From IMG/VR virus record IMGVR_UViG_3300046009_006755, positions 1 to 48,789 of that record: DNA of 48,789 nucleotides; one strand, 5' to 3'. This DNA is from a virus. Under the pieces are notes generated by a model that was given only the letters and a program-made list of their open reading frames with translations, had not been told where the DNA came from and searched no databases. Made by a program: the position numbers and the translations under genes. This document shows positions 1 to 7,241 of this stretch, piece by piece (the stretch's first letter is position 1; each line of letters opens with the position of its first letter).

Positions 1-79
1 GAGAGGACTGTTGGTTTTCCCTAGACAGTCATTCCTCTTGCGAGGGGGTATGGGGTTTTGCGCGGATTTACGAGGGTAA
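1..79. other. Noncoding left end; possible packaging-site half
   Basis: No ORF is seen here. The stretch begins with AGGACTGTTG, which also occurs close to the right end of the window, and contains GGTTTTCCCTAG followed by a G-run (GAGGGGGTATGG). The right end carries an imperfect inverted counterpart (GTATCCCCCC, CTAGTCAAAACC). If the molecule is circular, these form an interrupted dyad between the HNH and terminase genes, where a cos or pac site would be expected. This is inference; the ends could equally be arbitrary assembly cuts. Confidence 0.35.
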
Positions 80-1216
80 TCAACGCAATAGCAGCAATTG
101 ACCAGACCATGCTGCACCTTTGCGCACGTTGCACTTCAAACAGGCACAGCGAACATTGTCCCACTCATGCCCCTTGATGCCTGCGCTCAAAGGGTAGGGA
201 TGGTGGTCAACTGTCGGCGACATCGGATCAGCACGACCGTCTCGAATAACATACTTCGCCAGGGTCTTCTTCTTGCAGATGTGGCAGCGATAGCCATCTC
301 GCTCAAAGACTGCCGGCCTAGTGACTTTCGGATCATAGAACACACCGAATCTCCTACATCTCCTTTTAAAGTCTCCGCTCAGTTTCTTGTGTCTCTTGAG
401 CACACACCTATTGCACACCGGCTTTTCTTTTCTTGCCTCAACACTCCCGCCGATGAAATGAATCTTCATTGGGCGATTGCAGCATGTGCACACAGCATCT
501 ATGCAATCTTTCCTCGCACACTCCCAGGAGCAATGCGGCAACTTCCAAGAAGCAGGCTTGATGCACTGAAGCCCACATAGTTTGCATGAAAGAACCTTCG
601 GGATATGCCGAACAAAAAACGCAAACCTACTGGCAGCCACGGCAACCGGAGCTCGCGGCTGCTTCTGTACAACGCGCTTCCACATCCTGCCAACGCTTCG
701 CAGAAATGCTTCCCTGTCTTTCACTCCTGCGCGAGCCGCGTACCTCTCAGGCGACTGACTTACATTGTTGGGCCGCCTTCTCGCAGCCTCTTCAATCTTG
801 CTCCTGTCCCACGCTTGTATGCCTGCGTTCCTTGCCTCATGAAAGCAGCGCGTTGAGCAATACTTCCGGCCGTTTTTCGACGTGACATCAGAGCCGCACA
901 TCGCGCATGGAGGACGAGTCTTCTTTCCTCTCGGCTTGCTGGGAGTTCCTTTCCTTGACGCTACGCTCGCCTGTATAGTCGCCTTGCGGCGCACGGCTTG
1001 GCATTCCTTGGAGCAGCACTTCCGTTTCTGTATCTCATCCAAGCCGACGGCGACAAACTGCCCACCGCACACAACGCACGCCTTGTGTCCCGTCGGGTCT
1101 TGGTATCGCCCAGCCTTCCGCTCTTTGCATCGAGCGAGCTTGCAACACTCTGGGCAAGAAGCCCTGTCTGCACCGCGAATCGTCGTCCATGCCGACCCGC
1201 ATTTTCTGCACGCCAT
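80..1216 (-). CDS. Zinc-cluster HNH endonuclease
   Basis: A 378-residue protein built from several CxxC zinc knuckles (CRKCG, CPEC, CVVCG, CAMCG, CKLCG, CTCC) followed by a C-terminal HNH nuclease core: VFERDGYRCHIC, then TVDHHPYPLS, then WDNVRCACLKCN. HNH nucleases cut DNA with a single metal ion. In HK97-like phages an HNH protein near the terminase assists cos cleavage, and this gene would lie just upstream of the terminase block if the genome is circular. The start at 1216 is chosen because GGAGG lies five bases before that ATG; upstream in-frame ATGs at 1228 and 1219 are worse placed. Multiple zinc knuckles could also suit a homing-type mobile nuclease. Specific role uncertain. Confidence 0.8.
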   Translation of the reverse strand: MACRKCGSAWTTIRGADRASCPECCKLARCKERKAGRYQDPTGHKACVVCGGQFVAVGLDEIQKRKCCSKECQAVRRKATIQASVASRKGTPSKPRGKKTRPPCAMCGSDVTSKNGRKYCSTRCFHEARNAGIQAWDRSKIEEAARRRPNNVSQSPERYAARAGVKDREAFLRSVGRMWKRVVQKQPRAPVAVAASRFAFFVRHIPKVLSCKLCGLQCIKPASWKLPHCSWECARKDCIDAVCTCCNRPMKIHFIGGSVEARKEKPVCNRCVLKRHKKLSGDFKRRCRRFGVFYDPKVTRPAVFERDGYRCHICKKKTLAKYVIRDGRADPMSPTVDHHPYPLSAGIKGHEWDNVRCACLKCNVRKGAAWSGQLLLLR

Positions 1217-1252
1217 CATCACCTCCATGTGACGGCTGGAATGTATCGCGGC

Positions 1253-1570
1253 CTAGTTCATCTGGCGAGACTCTGCATTCGTCTTCTTCTGATGGCACGA
1301 CGCACACCGGCACGCACCGTTTGATACTTCATACCGCAAGTCAGGCCGCGACTTGACCGGGATGATGTGGTCGGCATGGGCCTCGCCCTTGCTGCCGCAC
1401 ACCCGTGCGCAGTCGCGGCAGACGTAGCCGTCACGCTCGAGCACAGCCCGCCGCCACGCCCGATGCCGCCCATCTGTGTACCCTCGCCGGTATGCGTTGG
1501 GTCGCGCCTCCGCGACGCGGATCTGATGCTTGGCCCGAGGTGGCCTCCACATCTCGATACGCTGCGGCAT
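1253..1570 (-). CDS. Small phage HNH endonuclease
   Basis: A 105-residue, single-domain HNH protein. The core reads RRAVLERDGYVCRDC, then HADHIIPVKSRPDL, then NGACRCASCHQKK, with paired zinc-binding cysteines on both sides. Small HNH proteins of this size are standard in the packaging modules of cos-type HK97-like phages, where they associate with the large terminase. It lies 3 bases after the stop of the 1574-1930 gene and before the larger HNH gene, so both HNH genes are probably on one transcript leading toward the terminase genes across the window ends. Domain call is firm; participation in packaging is inferred from position. Confidence 0.85.
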   Translation of the reverse strand: MPQRIEMWRPPRAKHQIRVAEARPNAYRRGYTDGRHRAWRRAVLERDGYVCRDCARVCGSKGEAHADHIIPVKSRPDLRYEVSNGACRCASCHQKKTNAESRQMN

Positions 1571-1573
1571 GGA

Positions 1574-1930
1574 CTAGCTCTTGAGCGTGACAGTCGCCGT
1601 GACCCCGGTGCCAGCGGTGTTGCCTACGAGCACTTCCAAGAACGGCACTCCGAACACAGCGTCTGGCAACTGGTACATCGTGCCAACCGAAGTGCTCGGG
1701 GCGAGCGTGATGTCGGCCACGCTGCCATCGGTGTTGTAAAGCCTGCGGAAGTTGCCGCCCTCAGCCGACGAGCCCCACATCTGGAGCGTGGTGGCAGCGG
1801 TCGCGATGGTGCCGATATCAACCACACCGCCCGCGAAGTCCTCGGTGAACAGCGTGGTCGCGTTCGCCGTCGAGGTCGTGAGGGTGATCGGGATCTGCCG
1901 CGAGCGGCGGCGCATCTTGATTTCTGACAT
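1574..1930 (-). CDS. Hypothetical protein, possible small virion protein
   Basis: A 118-residue protein with a basic N-terminus (KMRRRSRQIPITL) followed by a Thr-, Ala- and Gly-rich body rich in predicted beta strands. I do not recognise a family. The composition resembles small phage decoration or tail-associated beta proteins, and the closing segment (TGTGVTATVTLKS) resembles the ends of the structural proteins at 37753-38606. A good ribosome-binding site (CAGGAG, 8 bases before ATG) supports the start. It sits between the methyltransferase and HNH genes. Confidence 0.65.
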   Translation of the reverse strand: MSEIKMRRRSRQIPITLTTSTANATTLFTEDFAGGVVDIGTIATAATTLQMWGSSAEGGNFRRLYNTDGSVADITLAPSTSVGTMYQLPDAVFGVPFLEVLVGNTAGTGVTATVTLKS

Positions 1931-1945
1931 TGCTCAACTCCTGGG

Positions 1946-2052
1946 ATAAGGCACTGGTCGGGCCAGCCACGCGGCCTACAGATCCGATCCTAGAGCGAGG
2001 GGCTGGCAGGCTTGCAGCCCGGGGCGACCGTGTCTCGCCGCAGTAGCGCACT
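1946..2052 (-). terminator. Intergenic hairpin, possible weak terminator
   Basis: The gap between the 2053-2745 methyltransferase and the next gene contains a perfect 6-bp stem (GGGCTG 2000-2005, CAGCCC 2015-2020) with a 9-base loop. No T-tract follows, so factor-independent termination is doubtful. The loop side holds CTGCAAGCCTGC (sense strand), a 12-mer also present at 15777-15788. Confidence 0.35.
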
Positions 2053-2745
2053 TCAGGCAACGGCTCGCGTCTCCAAGATGTACCGCATGGCCTGCTCGCC
2101 AACGTGTTTGGTGTAGGCCGGCGGGAATCCTTCCTTCAGTTCTTCCCACGACATATCCCGTTCGACGCCCATTGCCTCGCGGCCTTCCTCCACCGTCCTG
2201 GCCGTCGATCCGCCAATGACCAGTTTCCCGGTCTTCTTGCAGACGCCTTTGCAGGTGTCACCCATAACGTGATAGACGCCCACCGGCTTGCCTTGCTCTT
2301 GGTGCCGGCAGCCCGAGCCGACGAGCGGGAACGATGCGAGGAACAGCCGGTGCCGCCGCACCTTCAGCCCGTAGGCCGAGCCGCACTCAATCGCTGCCCC
2401 CTCCATGCCTGGAGCCCCAACTACGTTCTCAACGACCCATGGAATGTCATACGTTCGCAGGAGGGCCAGCGTAGGCGTCAGGAGGTCGCCGTGCCTGCTA
2501 CGCCCGCCTTGGGCAGCTCGCAGATGCTTTGCCCGCGTGTGAGCCTGACACGGCGGCGAGGCGTGGATCAGATCGAACTGCGACACGAAGTCCCGATCCC
2601 CAAGGATCGCAAGAGCGTGAGCCCACACGAATCGGTGCGGGTAACTGGCTCGCAGGAAGATGTCCACGCCGGTCGGCTCAAAGCCCGCCTGGGCGTAGCC
2701 ATCGGCAGCCATCCCGGCCCCGCAGAAGAGATCGAGCACTCGCAT
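2053..2745 (-). CDS. DNA cytosine-C5 methyltransferase
   Basis: A 230-residue protein that transfers a methyl group from SAM to cytosine C5 in DNA. Visible motifs in order: motif I DLFCGAGMAADGY near the N-terminus (SAM site), motif IV ASPPCQ with the catalytic cysteine, motif VI WVVENVVGA, motif VIII RRHRLFLAS, and a motif IX/X-like GFPPAYTKHVG near the C-terminus. It is shorter than restriction-system enzymes (usually over 300 residues), so the target recognition region is small, as in other phage solitary enzymes. No cognate restriction enzyme is visible nearby, so protection of phage DNA or regulation is likelier than a restriction system. No Shine-Dalgarno is seen; see the promoter 6 bases upstream. 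Confidence 0.92.
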   Translation of the reverse strand: MRVLDLFCGAGMAADGYAQAGFEPTGVDIFLRASYPHRFVWAHALAILGDRDFVSQFDLIHASPPCQAHTRAKHLRAAQGGRSRHGDLLTPTLALLRTYDIPWVVENVVGAPGMEGAAIECGSAYGLKVRRHRLFLASFPLVGSGCRHQEQGKPVGVYHVMGDTCKGVCKKTGKLVIGGSTARTVEEGREAMGVERDMSWEELKEGFPPAYTKHVGEQAMRYILETRAVA

Positions 2746-2751
2746 AGCGCG

Positions 2752-2779
2752 GTTATACGCGCGCTGCCCAGTTCTGAAA
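2752..2779 (-). promoter_or_regulatory. Sigma70-like promoter abutting the C5 methyltransferase start
   Basis: Minus strand: TTTCAG, 16-base spacer, TATAAC, then only 6 bases (CGCGCT) to the ATG at 2745. With initiation about 7 bases after the -10 box the transcript would begin at or beside the start codon, so a leaderless mRNA is suggested. The rest of the 2746-2891 gap holds a short palindrome (CGCTATAGAGCG) and nothing else I can identify. Confidence 0.45.
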
Positions 2780-2891
2780 TGCCCCTAACGACGCGATGTT
2801 CGCTCTATAGCGCACCGATCATATTGGAAACCCACCGCAAAACGTCGTTTTTCTCATACGGAAAGGGCGTCCCTCTCTGCGGCGTGTGGCG

Positions 2892-3098
2892 TCACTGCTC
2901 TAGCAAGTCGGCGTCGATCATCTCGCGGATTCCCTCGGCCAACCTCTGCTCTGCGTCCGTTGGCTGGCCGTGCTTAAGCAAGCAGCGGCACTTGTGGTCG
3001 ATGTGCCACAGCACACTGAGAGCTTTGCTGCCCAGCCGGGCGGCGTCGTACTCGCTCTGTTCGTCTGGCAGCGTGAATCGGAGGGTGACGGTCGGCAT
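2892..3098 (-). CDS. Hypothetical small protein
   Basis: A 68-residue acidic protein of unknown family (starts MPTVTLRFTLPDEQSEYDAA, contains WHIDHKCRCLLKHG). It looks cytoplasmic, with no signal or membrane segment. It stands alone between a terminator-like hairpin upstream and the C5 methyltransferase promoter region downstream. There is no Shine-Dalgarno in front of the ATG, and a -10 box lies 7 bases upstream, so it may be read from a leaderless transcript. An early or accessory phage gene is possible; function unknown. Confidence 0.65.
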   Translation of the reverse strand: MPTVTLRFTLPDEQSEYDAARLGSKALSVLWHIDHKCRCLLKHGQPTDAEQRLAEGIREMIDADLLEQ

Positions 3099-3105
3099 GG
3101 CTCAC

Positions 3106-3133
3106 ATTCTAACGCCCGCAGCAACGGGCGCAA
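3106..3133 (-). promoter_or_regulatory. Sigma70-like promoter abutting the 68-residue ORF
   Basis: Minus strand: TTGCGC, 16-base spacer, TAGAAT, then 7 bases (GTGAGCC) to ATG at 3098. The spacer contains a GCCCG/CGGGC stem that could be an operator. The spacing again implies a start codon at or next to the +1 position. Confidence 0.5.
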
Positions 3134-3160
3134 TGCCGTTTTGTGTCCAGTTTTTCTTAC

Positions 3161-3203
3161 AAAAAACGTGGCACTCCCGGCGGAAGTTGGCCGGAAGTGT
3201 GGC
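3161..3203 (-). terminator. Rho-independent terminator
   Basis: On the minus strand an imperfect GC-rich stem (arms like GGCCACACTTCCGGC and GCCGGGAGTGCC) is followed by ACGTTTTTTG. It lies 25 bases or more past the stop of the 3228-3425 gene and before the promoter of the next gene, so it plausibly ends the long lysis-to-fibre transcript. Confidence 0.6.
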
Positions 3204-3227
3204 CGTCTCCTGGTGCAAGAGCGTCGC

Positions 3228-3425
3228 TTAGCGGTCGATGAAGGGCCACGAAATCCAAGTCGTGTTTCCCTCTCCGTCCGCGTACCCACGCCCGCCCTGA
3301 CTGTCGGTGTCGAAGTATCGCCATTCGCGGCCACTGGATCGGCACGCTCCGTTGTTCCATTCGTAGAAATCGTGCCACCAACACGCAGCCATTGTCAGGA
3401 TGGCGAACGCAACAAGGGTTAGCAT
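3228..3425 (-). CDS. Small exported or membrane-anchored hypothetical protein
   Basis: A 65-residue protein starting MLTLVAFAILTMAACWW, a hydrophobic N-terminal segment ending in AACWW that could be a signal anchor or a poor lipoprotein signal. A Trp/Gly/Asp-rich exposed part follows (WHDFYEWNNGACRSSG and later GRGYADGEGNTTWISWPF). The start at 3425 is favoured over an in-frame upstream ATG because GGGAGAG sits about 5 bases before it. It is the last gene before a terminator. No family recognised. Confidence 0.65.
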   Translation of the reverse strand: MLTLVAFAILTMAACWWHDFYEWNNGACRSSGREWRYFDTDSQGGRGYADGEGNTTWISWPFIDR

Positions 3426-3455
3426 CGGTTCTCTCCCTAAAGGTGTAGAGCGCAA

Positions 3456-3770
3456 CTAGACCACCGGATCGGGCGGCAGCAACGCCACCGCCTCCGACCA
3501 GGGCAGCACCTCAACAGCCTGCCCTAGCGCCTGCTTGTCGGCGGCCTCCCACATGGCGTTGAGCAGGCCGCCGGGCATGACTTCTGTGAGAACGTCGGCC
3601 GACAGAACGAGACGACCGTCAGTCAGGGCACGCGGAATGAGTATCAGATTGCTGCCTCCAAAACTTGCGTGCAGTTCCGACAACCGGGCCGCAAGTTGTG
3701 GCGTAAACGCGAGGCAGTGCGCACGCGCCCACTCTAAATCAACAGGCAGAGTCACATCGGCCAGTTTCAT
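3456..3770 (-). CDS. Hypothetical protein downstream of tail-fibre-like gene
   Basis: A 104-residue, mostly helical protein (MKLADVTLPVDLEWARAHC...) ending in PPDPVV. The ATG overlaps the stop of the upstream tail-fibre-like gene (TAATG), so translation is coupled. Position suggests a fibre chaperone or another virion accessory, but no motif supports this. No signal or membrane segment. Function unknown. Confidence 0.65.
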   Translation of the reverse strand: MKLADVTLPVDLEWARAHCLAFTPQLAARLSELHASFGGSNLILIPRALTDGRLVLSADVLTEVMPGGLLNAMWEAADKQALGQAVEVLPWSEAVALLPPDPVV

Positions 3771-4633
3771 TAGGTGCGCCCAATAGTGGTGAGAAATGTT
3801 GTTAGCGCGGTGGTGTATGCGGAGGCTTGGGCCGCGCTTAATCCGTCGCCTAGCGAGTATGCGTACACGCGGCCTGTGAAGCTGCTAGCAACGGAATCAG
3901 AACCACTCACCGAACCAGATGCGTACACGGCAAACCGAGCATCTGGATCGGGCGTCGTCGTCGCACCAGTGCTGCCGCCACCTTCCACGCCAGCCTCGTA
4001 GATGGAGTTTCGTCCTCCGTTGCGCGTGTTGATAAGGATCATTCGCCCAGATGCCGATGCGGGCGTCCAAGAAAACGCCCGCGTACCCCAAAAAATAAAC
4101 TGCGACCCGCCGTAGCGCGCGTTTACATGATATGCCTCGCCACTGCCGGCTGTCTGTATGCCGATAAGCGGCGATGTTGCAGACGGCGAGGAGTTTGCCC
4201 CTGTAACGGCGACCGCAACGTGACCACTCTGTCGGTCGTTTCCGGACGGCAGCAGCGTTGAAAACGGCCGAGCGTTGCAGCGCAGGTATTTACTGCTAGT
4301 CGTATTATCGAAACTGCCCGCCAGCGTGTAGTCACCGGACACAAATCCGACGTTTTCATCTGTCGCAAGACCCAGCACCGTCCCACCCAATGCCGTCGAT
4401 CTGTAGAGCGGCACCAGTGCGGCCAGCAGATCATTTCCGCACAGGAGCGACAAACGGTAGAACTTCGCCCGCAATCCGGTCGTCTTGTCGATGTCTGCGC
4501 AGAACTTTGACACGGCCGTGAGCGTCGATCCGCTCACCGTACCTCCGTTGTCGATGACGCGAGAACGCCAATTCGCCGCTTCCGGGTGAACGCCGGAGGC
4601 TCTCGGCCTCAACAGTCTCGGTGACATTGGCAT
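3770..4633 (-). CDS. Putative tail fibre or receptor-binding protein
   Basis: A 287-residue protein. After a short N-terminal stretch it has the segment NGGTVSGSTLTAVSKFC, then CADIDKTTGLRAKFYRLS and LVPLYRSTALGGTVLG. I recognise this as the start of a domain repeated in virion-associated and tail-fibre-like proteins of phages and prophages. The remainder is Gly/Ser/Thr-rich and beta-like, ending in a helix (SAAQASAYTTALTTFL), as in concanavalin-like or jelly-roll fibres. The true start is taken as ATG 4633; the longer ORF upstream overlaps the membrane-protein gene and has a basic shadow-like composition. Receptor binding is inference. Confidence 0.7.
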   Translation of the reverse strand: MPMSPRLLRPRASGVHPEAANWRSRVIDNGGTVSGSTLTAVSKFCADIDKTTGLRAKFYRLSLLCGNDLLAALVPLYRSTALGGTVLGLATDENVGFVSGDYTLAGSFDNTTSSKYLRCNARPFSTLLPSGNDRQSGHVAVAVTGANSSPSATSPLIGIQTAGSGEAYHVNARYGGSQFIFWGTRAFSWTPASASGRMILINTRNGGRNSIYEAGVEGGGSTGATTTPDPDARFAVYASGSVSGSDSVASSFTGRVYAYSLGDGLSAAQASAYTTALTTFLTTIGRT

Positions 4634-4662
4634 GGGCGCGACGCTCTTGTGGTGATGTAAGG

Positions 4663-4941
4663 TCAGTTCTTCGGGGCTGGCTCGACCGGCACGACAACGC
4701 TCGTCTGATACGCCCGCTCTGCCTTCGGTTGTAGGGCATAGAGCAACTTTGTCTGCTCTTGAATCGCTCCGCTGATGTCTTTCTGCGTCTCGCCAAGCTG
4801 CTCGAGGAACTGCGTGTGAGCCTGCACGAGCGGCAACAGCACGTCCTGCCTGAGCACCCAGCCAAACGCGATCGCGACCAAAGTGGGAAATCCCCACCGC
4901 TCGATGATCGAGAACATCGTGCCTTTTACTTCATCGGTCAT
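4663..4941 (-). CDS. Small membrane protein, holin-like candidate
   Basis: A 92-residue protein: short cytoplasmic start (MTDEVKGTMFSIIERW), one hydrophobic segment (FPTLVAIAFGWVLRQDVLL), then a long amphipathic helix with coiled-coil character (THTQ-type region: VQAHTQFLEQLGETQKD) and a proline-rich tail. This resembles XhlA-like or short holin-associated phage proteins. The start codon overlaps the previous stop (ATGA) and has GGAG upstream. It lies in a run of overlapping small membrane proteins next to a peptidase, so a role in lysis is plausible. Confidence 0.7.
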   Translation of the reverse strand: MTDEVKGTMFSIIERWGFPTLVAIAFGWVLRQDVLLPLVQAHTQFLEQLGETQKDISGAIQEQTKLLYALQPKAERAYQTSVVVPVEPAPKN

Positions 4942-5300
4942 TTCGTCATCTCCGCCTTCCAGCCTTCGAGCAGTACCCTGTTGGCACGACGTTCGAGCCA
5001 CCACTTCACAAGGTATTCAATCACGGCGACCGCCACGGCTTGCAGCAAGAACACCCAGATGAACCCGTACTCCTGGGCCTCATAGGGGCTCGCTGCCTGG
5101 TGCAGCCGCTTCATATGCCCGAGCAGGGCATGCGTGTAGACGCCGCGCTGCTGGTTGTCTTGGCAGGCATTGAGATATTCGCCCTCCCAATTCTCGACGG
5201 CGAGCGTCACGAAATCGTTCACCGTCTCCCGGCCCACGATCCGCTTCCGAATTGGCGGCAGCGATGCCCAGACGTTGTCCCGAAGTTCGGCGAGCGTCAT
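4938..5300 (-). CDS. Membrane protein in lysis-like block
   Basis: A 120-residue protein with a soluble helical N-terminal part (MTLAELRDNVWASLPPIRKR) and one clear C-terminal membrane segment (FIWVFLLQAVAVAVIEYLV) followed by a basic tail (KWWLERRANR). The architecture would place the N-terminal domain on one side and the charged tail on the other. Start chosen at 5300 because ATGA overlaps the stop of the lipoprotein gene. Family not recognised; holin or holin partner is a context inference. Confidence 0.7.
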   Translation of the reverse strand: MTLAELRDNVWASLPPIRKRIVGRETVNDFVTLAVENWEGEYLNACQDNQQRGVYTHALLGHMKRLHQAASPYEAQEYGFIWVFLLQAVAVAVIEYLVKWWLERRANRVLLEGWKAEMTK

Positions 5301-5548
5301 TTCGGTTTCTTCCCCGTGCCGCCACAGACCTGGCACTTCACCTTGATCCTGCCATCGCCGACAAATCCGTCGATGCAGTTTTCGCAGTCATCGCTCGCAG
5401 GGGCTGGCGACGGCGACGGCGGCTTCAGCCGGTAGAGAACGGCGAGCCGGGCACCCTCGCACGCGAGATCCGCCGCGACGGTCGGATCGACCGGGCCGCG
5501 ATCGATACAGCCGGCGAGCACCAGGGCGAGCAGGGGAATCCACCGCAT
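5297..5548 (-). CDS. Small lipoprotein with DnaJ-type zinc motif, spanin-like candidate
   Basis: An 83-residue protein beginning MRWIPLLALVLAGC: a short signal peptide with lipobox LAGC, so the mature protein would be lipid-anchored at its first cysteine. The exposed part has a Pro/Ser-rich linker (PPSPSPAPASDDC) and a C-terminal CENC...CQVCGGTGKK pair resembling half of a DnaJ CxxCxGxG zinc centre. Its ATG overlaps the stop of the peptidase gene (TGATG) and its stop overlaps the next ATG. Small phage lipoproteins in lysis blocks are often outer-membrane spanins; the zinc motif is not typical of them. Confidence 0.75.
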   Translation of the reverse strand: MRWIPLLALVLAGCIDRGPVDPTVAADLACEGARLAVLYRLKPPSPSPAPASDDCENCIDGFVGDGRIKVKCQVCGGTGKKPK

Positions 5549-6477
5549 CAGAGCACCCCCTTCAGCCATCCGGCCTCGGGCATGAGCTCGGGCTGAAAGC
5601 CGTTGAACCCCGCGACGGCGTAGGAGTCACCCTTGCACATGCCGTCGATCACCTCGGCATCGACCCAGCCCGACGAACGCTGGAGCGCCTTCGGCAACCG
5701 CTCGTCTACTGGGCCGTCATAGCAGTCGCCCCACGAGTTCGGCACGAGTAGAGCGGGGCGATCCCACCTCAAGTCGCAGCCCATCATGCAGTGGAGCCAC
5801 GTGCCGGCGGGCGTGAGCCAGCCGCCACCGAGGGAGCCGCGGTCAGCGAACCGCATGGAAAAACCACGGGACGAACAAAGGTAGACCGGATACCCGTTGG
5901 AGATCGCCTTCGCACAGTCATCGAACGACCGCACGAGCGTGACTTCAGTCACCTTCCGCTTCGCCGCGTATGGTTCGAGGTCATCGGGCAAGCCCTCGCG
6001 ACCGAGTGCCTTCTCCTGCGTGCCCGAGAGCGGCGACTTGTAGACCGTGCCGCCGTAGTTCTGACCGAAGTGCAGCGTGCCGAAATCTCTGATCGCCTTC
6101 GCCGCGTGGAAGCCCGTGCTCCCGTCGCCTCCCAAGTTCCGCGACTGCCCGCGGGCCTCGACACGCGAGAGCCCGTAGACCACGCCCGGGATGCAGAGCC
6201 CGCCCCACACTTCGGGTTCGCGGCGCAAGAGAATGTCGGCGGCGGCGAGGCAGTCCACCGCCATCGCGGTTCCCCACCCCACACACGAGCCGATCGGCTG
6301 CGAGCCTCGCTTCCACGAGGGCATGCACTTCAGCAGCATCTCCGACAGGCTCACGTCGTGCTGCGCCGCCTGGAGCCCCGGCCCGGCTTCGGCGAGCGTC
6401 GGGTGCGGCAGCGACGAGACGAACGCTTCAGCCCCAGCGGGGTCGGGCGTGTAGCCGAACAACGGGACGAACGCCAC
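5548..6477 (-). CDS. Papain-like (C1-type) cysteine peptidase
   Basis: A 309-residue protein with the papain catalytic order: Cys in QPIGSCVGWGTAMAVD (about residue 65), His in PAGTWLHCMMGCD (about 230) and Asn in LVPNSWGDCYDG (about 249). Papain-like enzymes hydrolyse peptide bonds through a Cys-His pair. No signal peptide is visible. It lies in a block with a lipoprotein and several small membrane proteins, where a phage would normally keep its endolysin, and no conventional lysozyme or amidase is seen in the window. It might cut peptide cross-links of the host wall or process phage proteins. The peptidase call is firm; the lysis role is inferred. Confidence 0.8.
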   Translation of the reverse strand: MAFVPLFGYTPDPAGAEAFVSSLPHPTLAEAGPGLQAAQHDVSLSEMLLKCMPSWKRGSQPIGSCVGWGTAMAVDCLAAADILLRREPEVWGGLCIPGVVYGLSRVEARGQSRNLGGDGSTGFHAAKAIRDFGTLHFGQNYGGTVYKSPLSGTQEKALGREGLPDDLEPYAAKRKVTEVTLVRSFDDCAKAISNGYPVYLCSSRGFSMRFADRGSLGGGWLTPAGTWLHCMMGCDLRWDRPALLVPNSWGDCYDGPVDERLPKALQRSSGWVDAEVIDGMCKGDSYAVAGFNGFQPELMPEAGWLKGVL

Positions 6478-6480
6478 GGC

Positions 6481-6969
6481 TCACCCCCTGCCGATGCCGG
6501 CCCATGCCATCGCCCTAGCAAACTCCGCATACGCTTTGCGGGTGTCGGCTGTCACCGGCACCGTCGCCGCTCCGAGAGCCTTCACGTAGGCAGCCTCGGT
6601 CGCCGTCCGCAGGGCTTCCTGCGACCCGGGCACGTTGCCACCGATCCGCCGCCATGCGATGTCGAGAGCCAGCGTGGTGAACAGCCGTAGGCTCCGCGTG
6701 TCGGTGAACGCGATCTCGGTCGCCACGGCATCGCCTTCGACCACTAGGGCGGCCTTGCTCCACGTGTGAGCCCAGATCGCCCGGTCGCCTGCCGGCAGGG
6801 ATCGCAAAGCCTTCGCCACTGGTTCGACGATCGCGATCATTTCATCACTCGGAGTCTCGGTGTCTACCGTCACGGTTGGGATCGTCGGCACGCTGATGCC
6901 GCGGGGCAGCCCGAACACCGCGAGGTATCCGAGAGCCGCCGCAAGAACGATCCGCGTGCCGCTTGTCAT
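6481..6969 (-). CDS. Membrane-anchored hypothetical protein
   Basis: A 162-residue protein with one N-terminal membrane segment (IVLAAALGYLAVFGLP) and an Ala-rich helical remainder (from PSDEMIAIVEPVAKAL to the C-terminus), probably exposed on one side of the membrane. Start at 6969 is chosen because ATGA overlaps the previous stop. It precedes the peptidase gene by 3 bases. No family recognised; it belongs to the lysis-like block by position. Confidence 0.65.
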   Translation of the reverse strand: MTSGTRIVLAAALGYLAVFGLPRGISVPTIPTVTVDTETPSDEMIAIVEPVAKALRSLPAGDRAIWAHTWSKAALVVEGDAVATEIAFTDTRSLRLFTTLALDIAWRRIGGNVPGSQEALRTATEAAYVKALGAATVPVTADTRKAYAEFARAMAWAGIGRG

Positions 6970-7241
6970 CGCTTCGCCTTGCCTGGACAACCGCCGAGCA
7001 TCACGTCGATCAACTGCTGGCAGAGCGAGACGCCATCCACGCACCCGGCAGCCCTGCACCGCTCGGCGAGATCGAGCACCGTTCGCATTTCGCGAATCCC
7101 GATTGCGGCGGCTTGGGCTTCGGGGCCACCGGCCGCGAGCCTGGCTTTGACTTTGCCCACCACCCAGGAAGCGGCAGGAGCGCCCGCAAGAGCCACTGCC
7201 GCCACGCCGGCGACGATACGAAGAATGCCATCGAAGGTCAC
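6966..7241 (-). CDS. Small membrane protein, GTG start
   Basis: A 91-residue protein starting (GTG) with TFDGILRIVAGVAAVALAGAP, a hydrophobic helix, then a second hydrophobic stretch ending in VVGKVKARL and a Cys-containing helical tail (AERCRAAGCVDGVSLC). The GTG at 7241 overlaps the previous stop (GTGA) with GGAG upstream; the only in-frame ATG upstream would overlap the neighbour far more. A holin-like role is possible for a protein of this size and place, but unproved. Confidence 0.65.
   Translation of the reverse strand: MTFDGILRIVAGVAAVALAGAPAASWVVGKVKARLAAGGPEAQAAAIGIREMRTVLDLAERCRAAGCVDGVSLCQQLIDVMLGGCPGKAKR

Noticed and set aside
4634-4897. Longer N-terminal reading of the tail-fibre-like protein
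   Set aside because: It is antiparallel to nothing but runs in another frame through the membrane-protein gene and has shadow-like composition; ATG 4633 lies after that gene's stop.
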